Positions 1-6,104 of a stretch of 9,211 nt of DNA are shown here, piece by piece. A model generated the notes under the pieces. The model ran no database searches, was not told the origin of the DNA, and worked only from the letters and a program-made list of their open reading frames with translations. The stretch comes from a bacterium (GTDB lineage: Bacteria; Hydrogenedentota; Hydrogenedentia; Hydrogenedentiales; SLHB01). The translations under genes and the position numbers were made by a program. The DNA lies in contig JAAEQP010000634.1 of the NCBI GenBank assembly GCA_024231375.1, positions 1 through 9,211 of the forward strand, written 5' to 3'. Each line of letters begins with the position of its first letter. Position 1 is the stretch's first letter.

Positions 1-2
1 CA

Positions 3-85
3 CGTCATCCCGAGCGAAGTCGAGGGATCTCTCGCCCCAGCAACTGTGCCGGAGTGCGAGATGCTTCGTTTCACTCAGCATGACG
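3..85. repeat. MITE-like imperfect inverted-repeat element
   Basis: The ends CGTCAT (3-8) and ATGACG (80-85) are complementary. The arms 3-31 and 58-85 pair imperfectly over about 28 nt, around a 26-nt centre. CGTCATCCCGAGCGAAG is a type of intergenic boilerplate I have seen dispersed in many bacterial genomes. There is no coding potential. It is probably a palindromic dispersed repeat whose transcript folds into a long hairpin. The dispersed nature is inferred, because only one copy is in this window. Confidence 0.55.
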
Positions 86-118
86 GAATGGGGCCACTAT
101 GTGTCTCCGAACCAAGAC

Positions 119-143
119 GGCCGACACGGAGGTCGGCCCTACC
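119..143. repeat. GTAG-headed hairpin repeat, GGCCGAC stem
   Basis: GGCCGAC (119-125) pairs perfectly with GTCGGCC (132-138) around a 6-nt loop. CTACC follows at 139-143, so on the minus strand the unit reads GGTAG + hairpin. Related copies, with stem GGCCGAG, lie at 7540-7564 and 7676-7700 in the tandem repeat. It looks like a REP-type dispersed hairpin. Confidence 0.6.
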
Positions 144-188
144 CCGGTTCCAGTGATAATCGCAGAAACTGCATAAACGAAGCAGCAC

Positions 189-221
189 CGTGGTAGGGGC
201 ACGCTTCCGCGTGCCCTGGCT
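189..221. repeat. GTAG-headed hairpin repeat, GGGCACGC stem, copy 1
   Basis: GGTAG is followed by GGGCACGC (197-204), loop TTCC, and GCGTGCCC (209-216), a perfect 8-bp stem. The whole 33-bp block recurs without a mismatch at 293-325, 104 bp away. Diverged inverted copies lie in the 136-bp tandem repeat near 7497 and 7633. Confidence 0.7.
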
Positions 222-225
222 CTTC

Positions 226-250
226 GGTAGGGTCGCGCTATGTCGCGACC
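226..250. repeat. GTAG-headed hairpin repeat, GGTCGCG stem
   Basis: GGTAG (226-230) is followed by GGTCGCG (231-237) and CGCGACC (244-250), a 7-bp perfect stem with a 6-nt loop. It has the same head as its neighbours but a different stem sequence, and lies between the two 33-bp copies. Confidence 0.55.
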
Positions 251-292
251 GTCTTAGCCTACGTTGCGGCCACCTTGTGAAAAGAGCGATCA

Positions 293-325
293 CGTGGTAG
301 GGGCACGCTTCCGCGTGCCCTGGCT
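293..325. repeat. GTAG-headed hairpin repeat, GGGCACGC stem, copy 2
   Basis: This is an exact copy of the 33-bp block at 189-221, with the stem-loop at 301-320. It lies about 100 bp upstream of the rplM promoter. Exact identity over such a short distance suggests recent duplication or strong constraint on the repeat. Confidence 0.7.
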
Positions 326-369
326 CCACAGGCTAGGATTTCGCCCTTTCGCGGTCTTCGGCCGTTCCT

Positions 370-405
370 GGGGCGGAATACGGCGTTGCCCCCTGTGCTC
401 TTTTC
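370..405 (+). terminator. weak terminator-like hairpin upstream of rplM
   Basis: GGGGCGG (370-376) can pair with TTGCCCC (386-392) as five G-C and two G-T pairs. A short CTCTTTTC tract follows six bases later. It could end transcription arriving from the left. The stem is weak and the T tract is displaced, so this is tentative. Confidence 0.22.
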
Positions 406-421
406 GCTGACAAGTGGCGGG

Positions 422-451
422 TTGACATTCGTTTAGGCTGTCTGGTAGACT
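422..451 (+). promoter_or_regulatory. sigma-70 promoter for rplM-rpsI
   Basis: A perfect -35 TTGACA (422-427) is separated by 18 nt from TAGACT (446-451), which matches 4 of 6 bases of TATAAT. The predicted transcription start is near 458, giving a leader of about 87 nt before the rplM start codon. Confidence 0.6.
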
Positions 452-544
452 CCCGCTTCGCCTATCGGCGCGGACGCGTGAATTGTGTGCGGACACGGTT
501 GGTGCGTCTAACGACAGCAACTGGATTTCCGGAGGAAATGAAGC

Positions 545-976
545 GTGAAGACCTATGTGCCCAAAGAGGGCGACATAAAGAAACGTTGGTATGTGCTCGA
601 TGCGGAAGGCAAAGTCCTCGGCCGCGTCGCCACTGAGGCCGCCAAACTGTTGCGCGGCAAGCACAAAGCCCAATACACCCCCTACCTGGACTGCGGCGAC
701 AATGTCATCATCGTCAATGCGGAAAAAGCGGTAGTGACGGGTAACAAGATGGACGACAAGAAGTACTATCGGCACTCGGGTTATCCCGGCGGCCTGAGAG
801 AACTGAACTATCGTTCCATGCTCACGAAACATCCGACGCGCGCCATGACGCTTGCCGTCAAGGGCATGCTTCCCCACAACCGGCTGGGCCGGCTCATGGC
901 GAAGCACGTTCGCGTCTATGTGGGACCCGATCATCCGCACGAGGCCCAGTGCCCCGAGCAATATTCGCTTGACTAG
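545..976 (+). CDS. rplM: 50S ribosomal protein L13
   Basis: This is an early-assembly protein of the large ribosomal subunit that binds 23S rRNA. The 143-residue product is full length for the family. It starts with the usual MKTY and carries family blocks such as WYVLDAEGKVLGRVAT, the region ending YTPYLDCGD, HSGYPGGL and the KGMLPHNRLG motif. I chose the GTG at 545 because it gives the standard N-terminus and sits 9 nt after the Shine-Dalgarno GGAGG (531-535). A nearer ATG at 538-540 is out of frame. It is followed after 20 nt by rpsI, the conserved L13-S9 pair, and is driven by the promoter at 422-451. Nothing is truncated or odd. The identification is firm. Confidence 0.98.
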   Translation: MKTYVPKEGDIKKRWYVLDAEGKVLGRVATEAAKLLRGKHKAQYTPYLDCGDNVIIVNAEKAVVTGNKMDDKKYYRHSGYPGGLRELNYRSMLTKHPTRAMTLAVKGMLPHNRLGRLMAKHVRVYVGPDHPHEAQCPEQYSLD

Positions 977-996
977 GATAACGAAAGGAAGAGCCC

Positions 997-1395
997 GTGG
1001 CTGATGCATTTCCAGAAATCGTGGCGATCGGACGCCGTAAAGACGCGCGTGCCCGTGTCCGCCTGAAACCCGGCAGCGGAAAAGTCACGGTCAATGGCCG
1101 TGAACTGGACGCCTACCTGACCCGCGAAGTGTTGGTCATGGTAGCCCGGCAGCCTTTCACCGCTACCGATACCGAAGGCAAGTACGACATCCGCGCTCGT
1201 TGCGACGGCGGCGGTCTCTCGGGTCAAGCCGGCGCATTGCGTCTCGGCATTGCCCGCGCCTTGGTGAAATACGACGAGAGCTTCAAACCGGTTCTGCGCA
1301 AGGCAGGTCTGCTGACCCGCGACTCGCGTGCCGTGGAACGCAAGAAGTACGGGCAGCCCGGCGCTCGCAAACGGTTCCAGTTCTCGAAGCGCTAG
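997..1395 (+). CDS. rpsI: 30S ribosomal protein S9
   Basis: This is a small-subunit head protein whose basic C-terminal tail reaches toward the P-site tRNA. The 132-residue product has the family signature near residues 67-90 ([19 protein letters not shown]) and the hallmark end [17 protein letters not shown], including the terminal lysine-arginine. The start is GTG at 997, with an AAAGGAAGAG-type ribosome-binding site ending about 4 nt upstream. The resulting protein starts in line with the family. It is co-transcribed with rplM across a 20-nt gap and followed within 32 nt by a strong intrinsic terminator. The length is normal and there are no breaks. Confidence 0.98.
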   Translation: MADAFPEIVAIGRRKDARARVRLKPGSGKVTVNGRELDAYLTREVLVMVARQPFTATDTEGKYDIRARCDGGGLSGQAGALRLGIARALVKYDESFKPVLRKAGLLTRDSRAVERKKYGQPGARKRFQFSKR

Positions 1396-1426
1396 ACCTT
1401 CAGCGTTATCAGTAACGTATCTGTGT

Positions 1427-1471
1427 CAACGCACCCCCGGCAGGATGGCCGGGGGTGCGTTGTGTCTTTTT
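1427..1471 (+). terminator. intrinsic terminator of rplM-rpsI
   Basis: Bases 1427-1441 pair perfectly with 1448-1462 (15 bp, core GCACCCCCGGC) around the 6-nt loop AGGATG. The T-rich run GTCTTTTT (1464-1471) follows. It has all the parts of a Rho-independent terminator and lies 31 nt after the rpsI stop. Confidence 0.9.
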
Positions 1472-1510
1472 GGGGGGGGGATTGAAAAGAACCCAAGAAG
1501 CTGCAAGACC

Positions 1511-1541
1511 CCTCACCCTGCCCTCTCCCGTTGGGAGAGGG
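1511..1541. repeat. CCCTCTCCC hairpin repeat, possible terminator for the minus-strand gene
   Basis: CCCTCTCCC (1521-1529) pairs perfectly with GGGAGAGGG (1533-1541) around GTT. The preceding CCTCACCCTG belongs to a phrase I recognise as common intergenic boilerplate in diverse bacteria. It lies 29 nt past the stop of the DUF481 gene, between two convergent genes, and could stop minus-strand transcription. No T tract follows directly on that strand, so terminator function is inferred. Confidence 0.5.
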
Positions 1542-1570
1542 TAAGAAAGAGGTCGACCGTTGCTCACGCG

Positions 1571-2866
1571 CTAGAATCGATACTGCAACCCGGTGGACAA
1601 CACGTGGTCCCATTCATCGATGTCTTTGGAACCCGGTTCGCTGTCGTACTCGGAATCGAGGGTCACTTTGAGGTCGAGCCGGTTTGACAGGGGCGTGGTG
1701 AAGGCCAGTTCGGACAGGAACCGGTAGGAGGCGAAATCGTCGATGTCGGGTTCGTAGGCCAGTTCGGCTGTGAACGCGCTCTTATCGAACACGTTCTGCT
1801 TGAAGTGCAGGGCCGCCCGCAGACTGACCGCGTCTTCGGTATCCGTCTCATTCTTGAACCGCAGGTCGTCCAGGTCGCGCGCGAATGACAGAATCCGAAG
1901 GAGGTTCAACTGGGACGGGTCGCTCCTCAACAGGGAAGCGTAGTTGTTGATAGCGTTCTGGATGCCTTGGTCCGCCTGTTCGCGTGCGGCGTCCTCGTCC
2001 AGCAGGCCGTACTGCTTCCAATACTCGTAGGTGTACACGGCGCCCACGTCGCCGGATAGCTTCCGGGTGTCCTTGACGATGAAGTCGCGGCCGAGCCCCG
2101 CCGCTCCCCGCAACCGCAGGTCGAGTTTGCGGGCGGAGTCGTGTTCGGCGCCGGCAAGGGCGTAGGTGTAGAAGCGTTCGGTGAGGTAGTGTTGCCACTT
2201 CAGTTCGCCGTAGGCCTTCTGCGTGTTGGCCGCCGAATCCAGTTCGCCGTAGGCGCCGCCGATCTTGCCGGTCAGCACGTTCCGCGTCCATCGGCGTTCG
2301 ACCACGACGTCCGCGGCGGCGTCGAACGAGTCCGTTTGTCCTTTCCGCCACAGGGCGCTGGCGCTCACCGACGCGGACCATTTCTTGGGCGCGGGCTTCG
2401 ATTCCTCTGGCCACTCGCCTGCGCGTGCCGCCAGTAGGACACGTTCCGGTTCGGCATCATCATCGGCGTTCGGCAGGAGTTCGAACACCGCGCCTTCGTC
2501 GGCTACTTCCAGCCGACCTTCCGCCAATGCCCGCGCGATGGATTCTGCCTTCGCCCGGTCGGGGTCCGTCACGTACAGCGTTTCCTTCAAGGGAAGGGCG
2601 TCGTCAGCAACACGCGTTACGGACAGATCGATGCGGCCCAGTGTCAGACCCGCGTCGGACGATTCGAGACGCACCACAGCGCGCACGGTGTCGACGTTCA
2701 CGCGGACATCACCCGCGTACGTCGTGGACAGAGCGATTGCATCGCTGTCCCAGTCGGTGACGATGCCGGTGAGCCGGTCGCCGTTGGTCAGGTACACGAT
2801 GTCGTCGGCGCCCGCAATGGGGGCGAGCATCACCAACATCAAGAGCAGTCGCACTACATTTCGCAT
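1571..2866 (-). CDS. DUF481-family outer-membrane beta-barrel protein
   Basis: The 431-residue product has a signal peptide (about 1-20; RNVVRLLLMLVMLAPIAGA, cleavage before DD). A small beta domain follows (about 22-70, IVYLTNGDRLTGIV), of the sort often fused to DUF481. Then comes a linker to about 160, and a barrel of alternating strands from W163 to the C-terminal F431, the usual outer-membrane assembly signal. Residues about 288-335 form a charged, probably helical insert that breaks the strand pattern. DUF481 proteins (YdiY-like) are integral outer-membrane proteins of unclear function. I chose the ATG at 2866 because it gives a clean signal peptide and follows AGAGG; an in-frame start 45 nt upstream would add a polar extension. 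It lies 85 nt downstream of the beta-helix gene on the same strand and is probably co-transcribed. It converges with rpsI. Confidence 0.85.
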   Translation of the reverse strand: MRNVVRLLLMLVMLAPIAGADDIVYLTNGDRLTGIVTDWDSDAIALSTTYAGDVRVNVDTVRAVVRLESSDAGLTLGRIDLSVTRVADDALPLKETLYVTDPDRAKAESIARALAEGRLEVADEGAVFELLPNADDDAEPERVLLAARAGEWPEESKPAPKKWSASVSASALWRKGQTDSFDAAADVVVERRWTRNVLTGKIGGAYGELDSAANTQKAYGELKWQHYLTERFYTYALAGAEHDSARKLDLRLRGAAGLGRDFIVKDTRKLSGDVGAVYTYEYWKQYGLLDEDAAREQADQGIQNAINNYASLLRSDPSQLNLLRILSFARDLDDLRFKNETDTEDAVSLRAALHFKQNVFDKSAFTAELAYEPDIDDFASYRFLSELAFTTPLSNRLDLKVTLDSEYDSEPGSKDIDEWDHVLSTGLQYRF

Positions 2867-2951
2867 GGGGGCCTCTTGCCTCTGGGGGTTGCCACGAATG
2901 CACGCGGGCACCTTTCGTCAGGCGCTCGCGTATCCGCGTCTCTCGTAGTGT

Positions 2952-5027
2952 CTATTGCGACGGCCGCACGGTGTGCGTGACCGGCCAGGAGGCCCGGTCC
3001 GCGTCTTCGTACAGTCCGATCTGGTCGATGGGAATCGCCTTGAACCCGATGTCGAATGCGGGCGAATCCGCTTTCAATCGGAAATCCTGATTGGCGGCAT
3101 CCACGAAGTGCGGGTCCACGTCGATGAGGTTGTCTTCAAAGGTCTGGTAGGGCCGCGCGACATCTTGCACGCCGTCCCATTTGCCGCCCCAACTGACGTT
3201 GCGGGCGATGAGATTTCCTTTCGGCGCTTTGGGCTCATCGTCGAGGATGCCGGGCAGTTTCGGATAGCGTTCGCTGTAGGGCGGCTTCGTATACGCGATG
3301 CCCGTCAGCGTGCCCTTCTCCTGCCCTTCCTCAATCCACCCGTCCGCGTGGGCGTGGGCCCAACCGAGCGCACGGGCGTCGATGTGCAACGCGGGCTGGC
3401 AGTCCACGAAGATGTTGTTGACGACCGAGCAGTCGCGGCCGCCGCCGATGAAGGCCGCGCGGGTGACCTTGTAGAACACGTTGCCCACCATGTCGGCCGA
3501 CGAGAACATGTCGTCGAGGTAGACGCCCACGCAGCCGCGGCCTTCAAAGCCGTTGACGTGGTGCATGTAGTTGTGGCGGATCAGGTTGCCGCGCATGGTC
3601 CAGTTGCGGCCGGTGTAGATGGCGCCCGCGTCGTTGGATTCGAAACAGACGCTGTGGATCTCGTTGAACTCGATGACGTGGTCGTTGCCGCCGAATCCCA
3701 TGCCCATGTGGGGCGCGTTGTGGATGAGGTTGTGGGATGCGCGGTTGCCCACGCCCTGCAAGGTGATTCCCGGGTTGTACATGCGGTAGATGCGCGAGTA
3801 GTCGTGAATGTGGTTGTTCTCGGCGTAGTGGTTGCCGGGGGTCAACGTCGTCCGGTTGCCGCCGGTCAAGGAGATGCCGCCGCCTCCGGTCTGGTAGATG
3901 TCGCATCCCACGACACCGTGGTTTGTGCCTCCGGACGCGGTGACGGCCCAAGCGCCTGTGTTGCGGATGGTGCAGCCCACGACCGAGTTCCCGGCGCCGC
4001 CGTTCATGCGGATGGCGTGGTTGCGCACGGTCTCGATGGTGAATCCGCGCAGGGTCACATGGGAGGTCTCGGTCATGTTCACCAGATGCGGCAACACCGA
4101 GACCAAGGTCTCGCCACTGTCGATGGGCGCGGGCGGCAGGAAGTAGAGGATGCCCGTTTCACGGTCGAGGTACCACTCGCCCGGCGCGTCGAGTTCCGAC
4201 AGCATGTTGAAGGCGTAGTACCACTGGTTCTTGCGGTATCCGTATCCGTGGTACGGCGGCTTCACGGCCATGATGTGGTTTTCGAGATCGATGGACTCAA
4301 TCTGGTGCCGCTGGTCGGACCAATCCCAGAACCAGTAGCCGTGGAGCCAGGGATCCTTCTCGCCAATCCACCGTGCGGCACGGTCCCCGTCGAACACGAA
4401 CTTGCCGACCTTGCTGCCTTTGTGACCGTGGATGGCGTGTCCGTCGTCTTCCACGATGTCGACAATGCGCACGAAGTCGTCGTTGGGCCACCGGCAGATG
4501 CGCATGGGTTCGTCTTTGAAGAACACTTCCATGCCGCCGCCCGCTGGACCGCCAAAATCCGTCACGCCCAGGGCTTTCAAGTCGGCTTTGACGACCTGGC
4601 CGTGTACGGCGGGGTCGAGCCGTTCCAGCACGGCTGCATCGGTTACAGGCGTGAATCCCGTGACCACGGCGCCACCGACGAGGCGAACCTCCTCACCCGG
4701 CGCGGCACGATAGATGACGGGCGATTCTACGGTGCCCGAGTCCTCAGCGGTCAGTTCGAAGACCTGCGCCCGGCTGTACACGCCGCCGCGCACGGTCACG
4801 ATGACGCCCCCTTCGGGCAACGGGCCTGCCTGTCTCATGGCGCGGATTGCGTCGCGTGCGCGTTCCAGCGTGGCGAAGGGGCCGTCGGTACCGGCGTCGT
4901 TGGGCGCGTCCAGTGCGCCCGACCATGCGTCGTTGCCGTTCGGGGCGACGTACAGCATCGCGGGTTCGGCCAGTGCGGCACAGCAGAAGCCAATCACAAG
5001 CGCCATGGAACACAGTGTCCTGAACAT
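2952..5027 (-). CDS. secreted right-handed parallel beta-helix protein, possible GH141-like glycosidase
   Basis: The 691-residue product has a signal peptide (1-20, ending CCAALA-EP). An N-terminal block follows (25-125: LYVAPNGNDAWSG, then DGPFATLERARDAIRA), the opening typical of DUF1565/pectate-lyase-like beta-helix proteins. An aromatic-rich segment (220-300) ends in LDAPGEWYLDRETGILYFLPP-type sequence. Beta-helix rungs with repeated N-H and G-turn patterns (about 320-560, e.g. NNHIHDYSRIYRMYNPGI, HNLIHNAPHMGMGFGG) lead to a cap ending DSPAFDIGFKAIPIDQIGLY. This layout resembles glycosidases and lyases acting on plant or algal polysaccharides, notably the GH141 type. The exact activity is not shown. 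The start ATG at 5027 follows AAGGGGAA at good spacing. A TGCTATAAT promoter lies about 70 bp upstream. The DUF481 gene follows. It probably acts outside the cytoplasm. Confidence 0.88.
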   Translation of the reverse strand: MFRTLCSMALVIGFCCAALAEPAMLYVAPNGNDAWSGALDAPNDAGTDGPFATLERARDAIRAMRQAGPLPEGGVIVTVRGGVYSRAQVFELTAEDSGTVESPVIYRAAPGEEVRLVGGAVVTGFTPVTDAAVLERLDPAVHGQVVKADLKALGVTDFGGPAGGGMEVFFKDEPMRICRWPNDDFVRIVDIVEDDGHAIHGHKGSKVGKFVFDGDRAARWIGEKDPWLHGYWFWDWSDQRHQIESIDLENHIMAVKPPYHGYGYRKNQWYYAFNMLSELDAPGEWYLDRETGILYFLPPAPIDSGETLVSVLPHLVNMTETSHVTLRGFTIETVRNHAIRMNGGAGNSVVGCTIRNTGAWAVTASGGTNHGVVGCDIYQTGGGGISLTGGNRTTLTPGNHYAENNHIHDYSRIYRMYNPGITLQGVGNRASHNLIHNAPHMGMGFGGNDHVIEFNEIHSVCFESNDAGAIYTGRNWTMRGNLIRHNYMHHVNGFEGRGCVGVYLDDMFSSADMVGNVFYKVTRAAFIGGGRDCSVVNNIFVDCQPALHIDARALGWAHAHADGWIEEGQEKGTLTGIAYTKPPYSERYPKLPGILDDEPKAPKGNLIARNVSWGGKWDGVQDVARPYQTFEDNLIDVDPHFVDAANQDFRLKADSPAFDIGFKAIPIDQIGLYEDADRASWPVTHTVRPSQ

Positions 5028-5093
5028 CGGATATTCCCCTTCTCATCGCGCGGAGCGGAGGTGCGCCGTGCGTTTTGGTCTATGTGTTTGGTG

Positions 5094-5102
5094 ATTATAG
5101 CA
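5094..5102 (-). promoter_or_regulatory. extended -10 promoter for the beta-helix gene
   Basis: The minus strand reads TGCTATAAT, a perfect -10 with the extended TGn motif. No good -35 stands at 16-18 nt, as is allowed for extended -10 promoters. Predicted start near 5087, leader about 60 nt. The upstream side is occupied directly by the heptad array of repeat island 1. Confidence 0.55.
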
Positions 5103-5109
5103 GGCCTTT

Positions 5110-5141
5110 GGCTGTCAGCGGTCGGCTTTCAGCTTTCAGCC
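5110..5141 (-). repeat. GCYGANN heptad array, left end of island 1
   Basis: On the minus strand the units are GCTGAAA (5140-5134), GCTGAAA (5133-5127), GCCGACC (5126-5120), GCTGACA (5119-5113), then GCC. The 27 bp 5114-5140 are identical to 7372-7398. An outward-facing partner lies at 5326-5355. Confidence 0.7.
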
Positions 5142-5167
5142 AAGAGTGGAGACCTGCGGTCGGAAGA

Positions 5168-5191
5168 GTGGCTCGGTCAGAGACCGGCCAC
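5168..5191. repeat. hairpin repeat with GTGGC/GCCAC ends
   Basis: GTGGC (5168-5172), a bulged T, CGGTC, loop AGA, GACCG and GCCAC (5187-5191) form a 10-bp stem with one bulge. It is one of three hairpins inside island 1. Confidence 0.5.
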
Positions 5192-5225
5192 AACCGAAGA
5201 GTCGGAGATCGCGGTCGGCAGGCGG

Positions 5226-5244
5226 CACGGCCATCTTGGCCGTG
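5226..5244. repeat. hairpin repeat, CACGGCCA stem
   Basis: CACGGCCA (5226-5233) pairs perfectly with TGGCCGTG (5237-5244) around the 3-nt loop TCT. It lies within island 1 and has no coding role. Confidence 0.5.
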
Positions 5245-5276
5245 ATTTCCGGGTGAAGGGCCGTGGCGGGGCGAAT

Positions 5277-5295
5277 CACGGGCTGGAAGCCCGTG
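5277..5295. repeat. hairpin repeat, CACGGGC stem
   Basis: CACGGGC (5277-5283) pairs perfectly with GCCCGTG (5289-5295) around TGGAA. The loop resembles the GGAA/TTCC loop of the GGGCACGC hairpins elsewhere in the window. Confidence 0.5.
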
Positions 5296-5325
5296 CCACA
5301 GCAGAGGCCGCGAATCGTCCGGATT

Positions 5326-5355
5326 GCTGACGGCTGATCGCCGAGAGCTGACCGC
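5326..5355 (+). repeat. GCYGANN heptad array, right end of island 1
   Basis: The units are GCTGACG, GCTGATC, GCCGAGA, GCTGACC, then GC. The fixed bases GCYGA and the T-T-C-T order at the third base match the other three arrays, while the last two bases of each unit differ. It is in inverted orientation to 5110-5141. Confidence 0.65.
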
Positions 5356-5361
5356 CCCCTT

Positions 5362-5388
5362 GGTGTAAACCGCAATCTCGATTACACC
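5362..5388. promoter_or_regulatory. palindrome, possible operator or repeat
   Basis: GGTGTAA (5362-5368) and TTACACC (5382-5388) are perfect 7-bp inverted arms with a 13-nt gap. They lie about 70 bp upstream of the promoter at 5457-5485. It could be a regulator site or another hairpin. There is no independent support. Confidence 0.3.
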
Positions 5389-5456
5389 GTCGGAACGGCC
5401 ATGGTATCCTCGTGGCCGGAAGGGGACGCGGGATTGGCCGGTTCGGCTGGGAGCCG

Positions 5457-5485
5457 TTGACAGCTCTCTGGGGCGCGGCTATCAT
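5457..5485 (+). promoter_or_regulatory. near-consensus sigma-70 promoter for the membrane-protein pair
   Basis: A perfect TTGACA (5457-5462), a 17-nt spacer and TATCAT (5480-5485, 5 of 6 to consensus). The predicted start near 5492 leaves about 22 nt to the ATG at 5514 and falls downstream of the alternative GTG start at 5412. This supports the shorter gene model. Confidence 0.75.
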
Positions 5486-5513
5486 CCTCTCGGTGGATGG
5501 GGAGGGGCGTGAA

Positions 5514-6104
5514 ATGAAGTCGACGAAGGAACATTCGGAGCGCAGCGCCGACTGGGGTACACGCCTGAAGCGTTGGTGGGATATCGTCCTGTACCTCGTC
5601 CTTCTTCCCGGAACCGGGGCGCTGTACATCGGCTTCTTCCTGGCTGCGCTCGGGTTCCTGGACAATGCCTACCTTGCCTTCCCACGCCCACAGGGCTATC
5701 AGCTACTACAACTCGCGCTCGGCTTCATCCTAAGCGCCGCCATGTGGGCGGGCGGAGGCGCCGTTGTGGGCGTCCTCAAACACTCAAAGAGCCTCCCGTT
5801 CTGGCTCCTAACGCCCATGACGACGCGCGGCCACCTCGCCCATAACGCCAGGACTCGCTGGCCACTCGTCATCGGCCTCTACGGGCTTCTTCCCGTGGCG
5901 ACGGTGATCATCTTCTCGTCGTTCGCGAGAGAGTTTGAGATTCCGGAGTACCAGCACCCCAGGGCCATCGCCCATGAAACGTCAGTAGACCGACCGTTCT
6001 CGGAACCCGAGTCCCAATCCGGCACTGGCCAACACCCCGCGGCCCTCATCTTCCTCATGCTTCTGTGCTACGCCGCCCTTCTGGTCCCCTGTACGAGGAA
6101 GTGA
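5514..6104 (+). CDS. hypothetical multi-pass membrane protein, possible N-terminal half of an ABC-2-type permease
   Basis: I do not recognise the family with certainty. The 196-residue product has about four hydrophobic segments (24-48, 62-87, 116-137, 175-192). Between the second and third lies a cytosolic-type loop with LLTPMTTRGHL (98-108). In ABC-2 permeases a loop of the form LLxTPLxxR often stands at this place, so a permease-like role is possible. Residues 138-174 form a polar loop. I chose the ATG at 5514 because GGGGAGGGG lies about 6 nt upstream and the promoter start falls just before it. A GTG at 5412 would add 34 residues translated from the promoter region. The stop overlaps the next gene in the -1 frame, by 40 nt if that gene begins at 6065. 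The two may be translationally coupled or may be one broken gene. Confidence 0.62.
   Translation: MKSTKEHSERSADWGTRLKRWWDIVLYLVLLPGTGALYIGFFLAALGFLDNAYLAFPRPQGYQLLQLALGFILSAAMWAGGGAVVGVLKHSKSLPFWLLTPMTTRGHLAHNARTRWPLVIGLYGLLPVATVIIFSSFAREFEIPEYQHPRAIAHETSVDRPFSEPESQSGTGQHPAALIFLMLLCYAALLVPCTRK

Noticed and set aside
538..540. ATG just after the rplM Shine-Dalgarno
   Set aside because: It is only 2 nt from GGAGG and out of frame with L13. The GTG at 545 gives the standard L13 N-terminus.
290..1009. 239-codon minus-strand open frame
   Set aside because: It lies opposite rplM and extends into the hairpin repeats. No family features are present.
2955..5330. 791-codon open frame on the plus strand
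   Set aside because: It is antisense to the beta-helix gene, whose signal peptide, family blocks and ribosome-binding site are clear. The frame is rich in V, G, H and A as expected of an antisense shadow in GC-rich DNA, and runs into repeat island 1.
5412..5513. N-terminal extension of the first membrane protein from GTG 5412
   Set aside because: It would be translated through a near-consensus promoter and starts before its predicted transcription start. The ATG at 5514 has a better ribosome-binding site.
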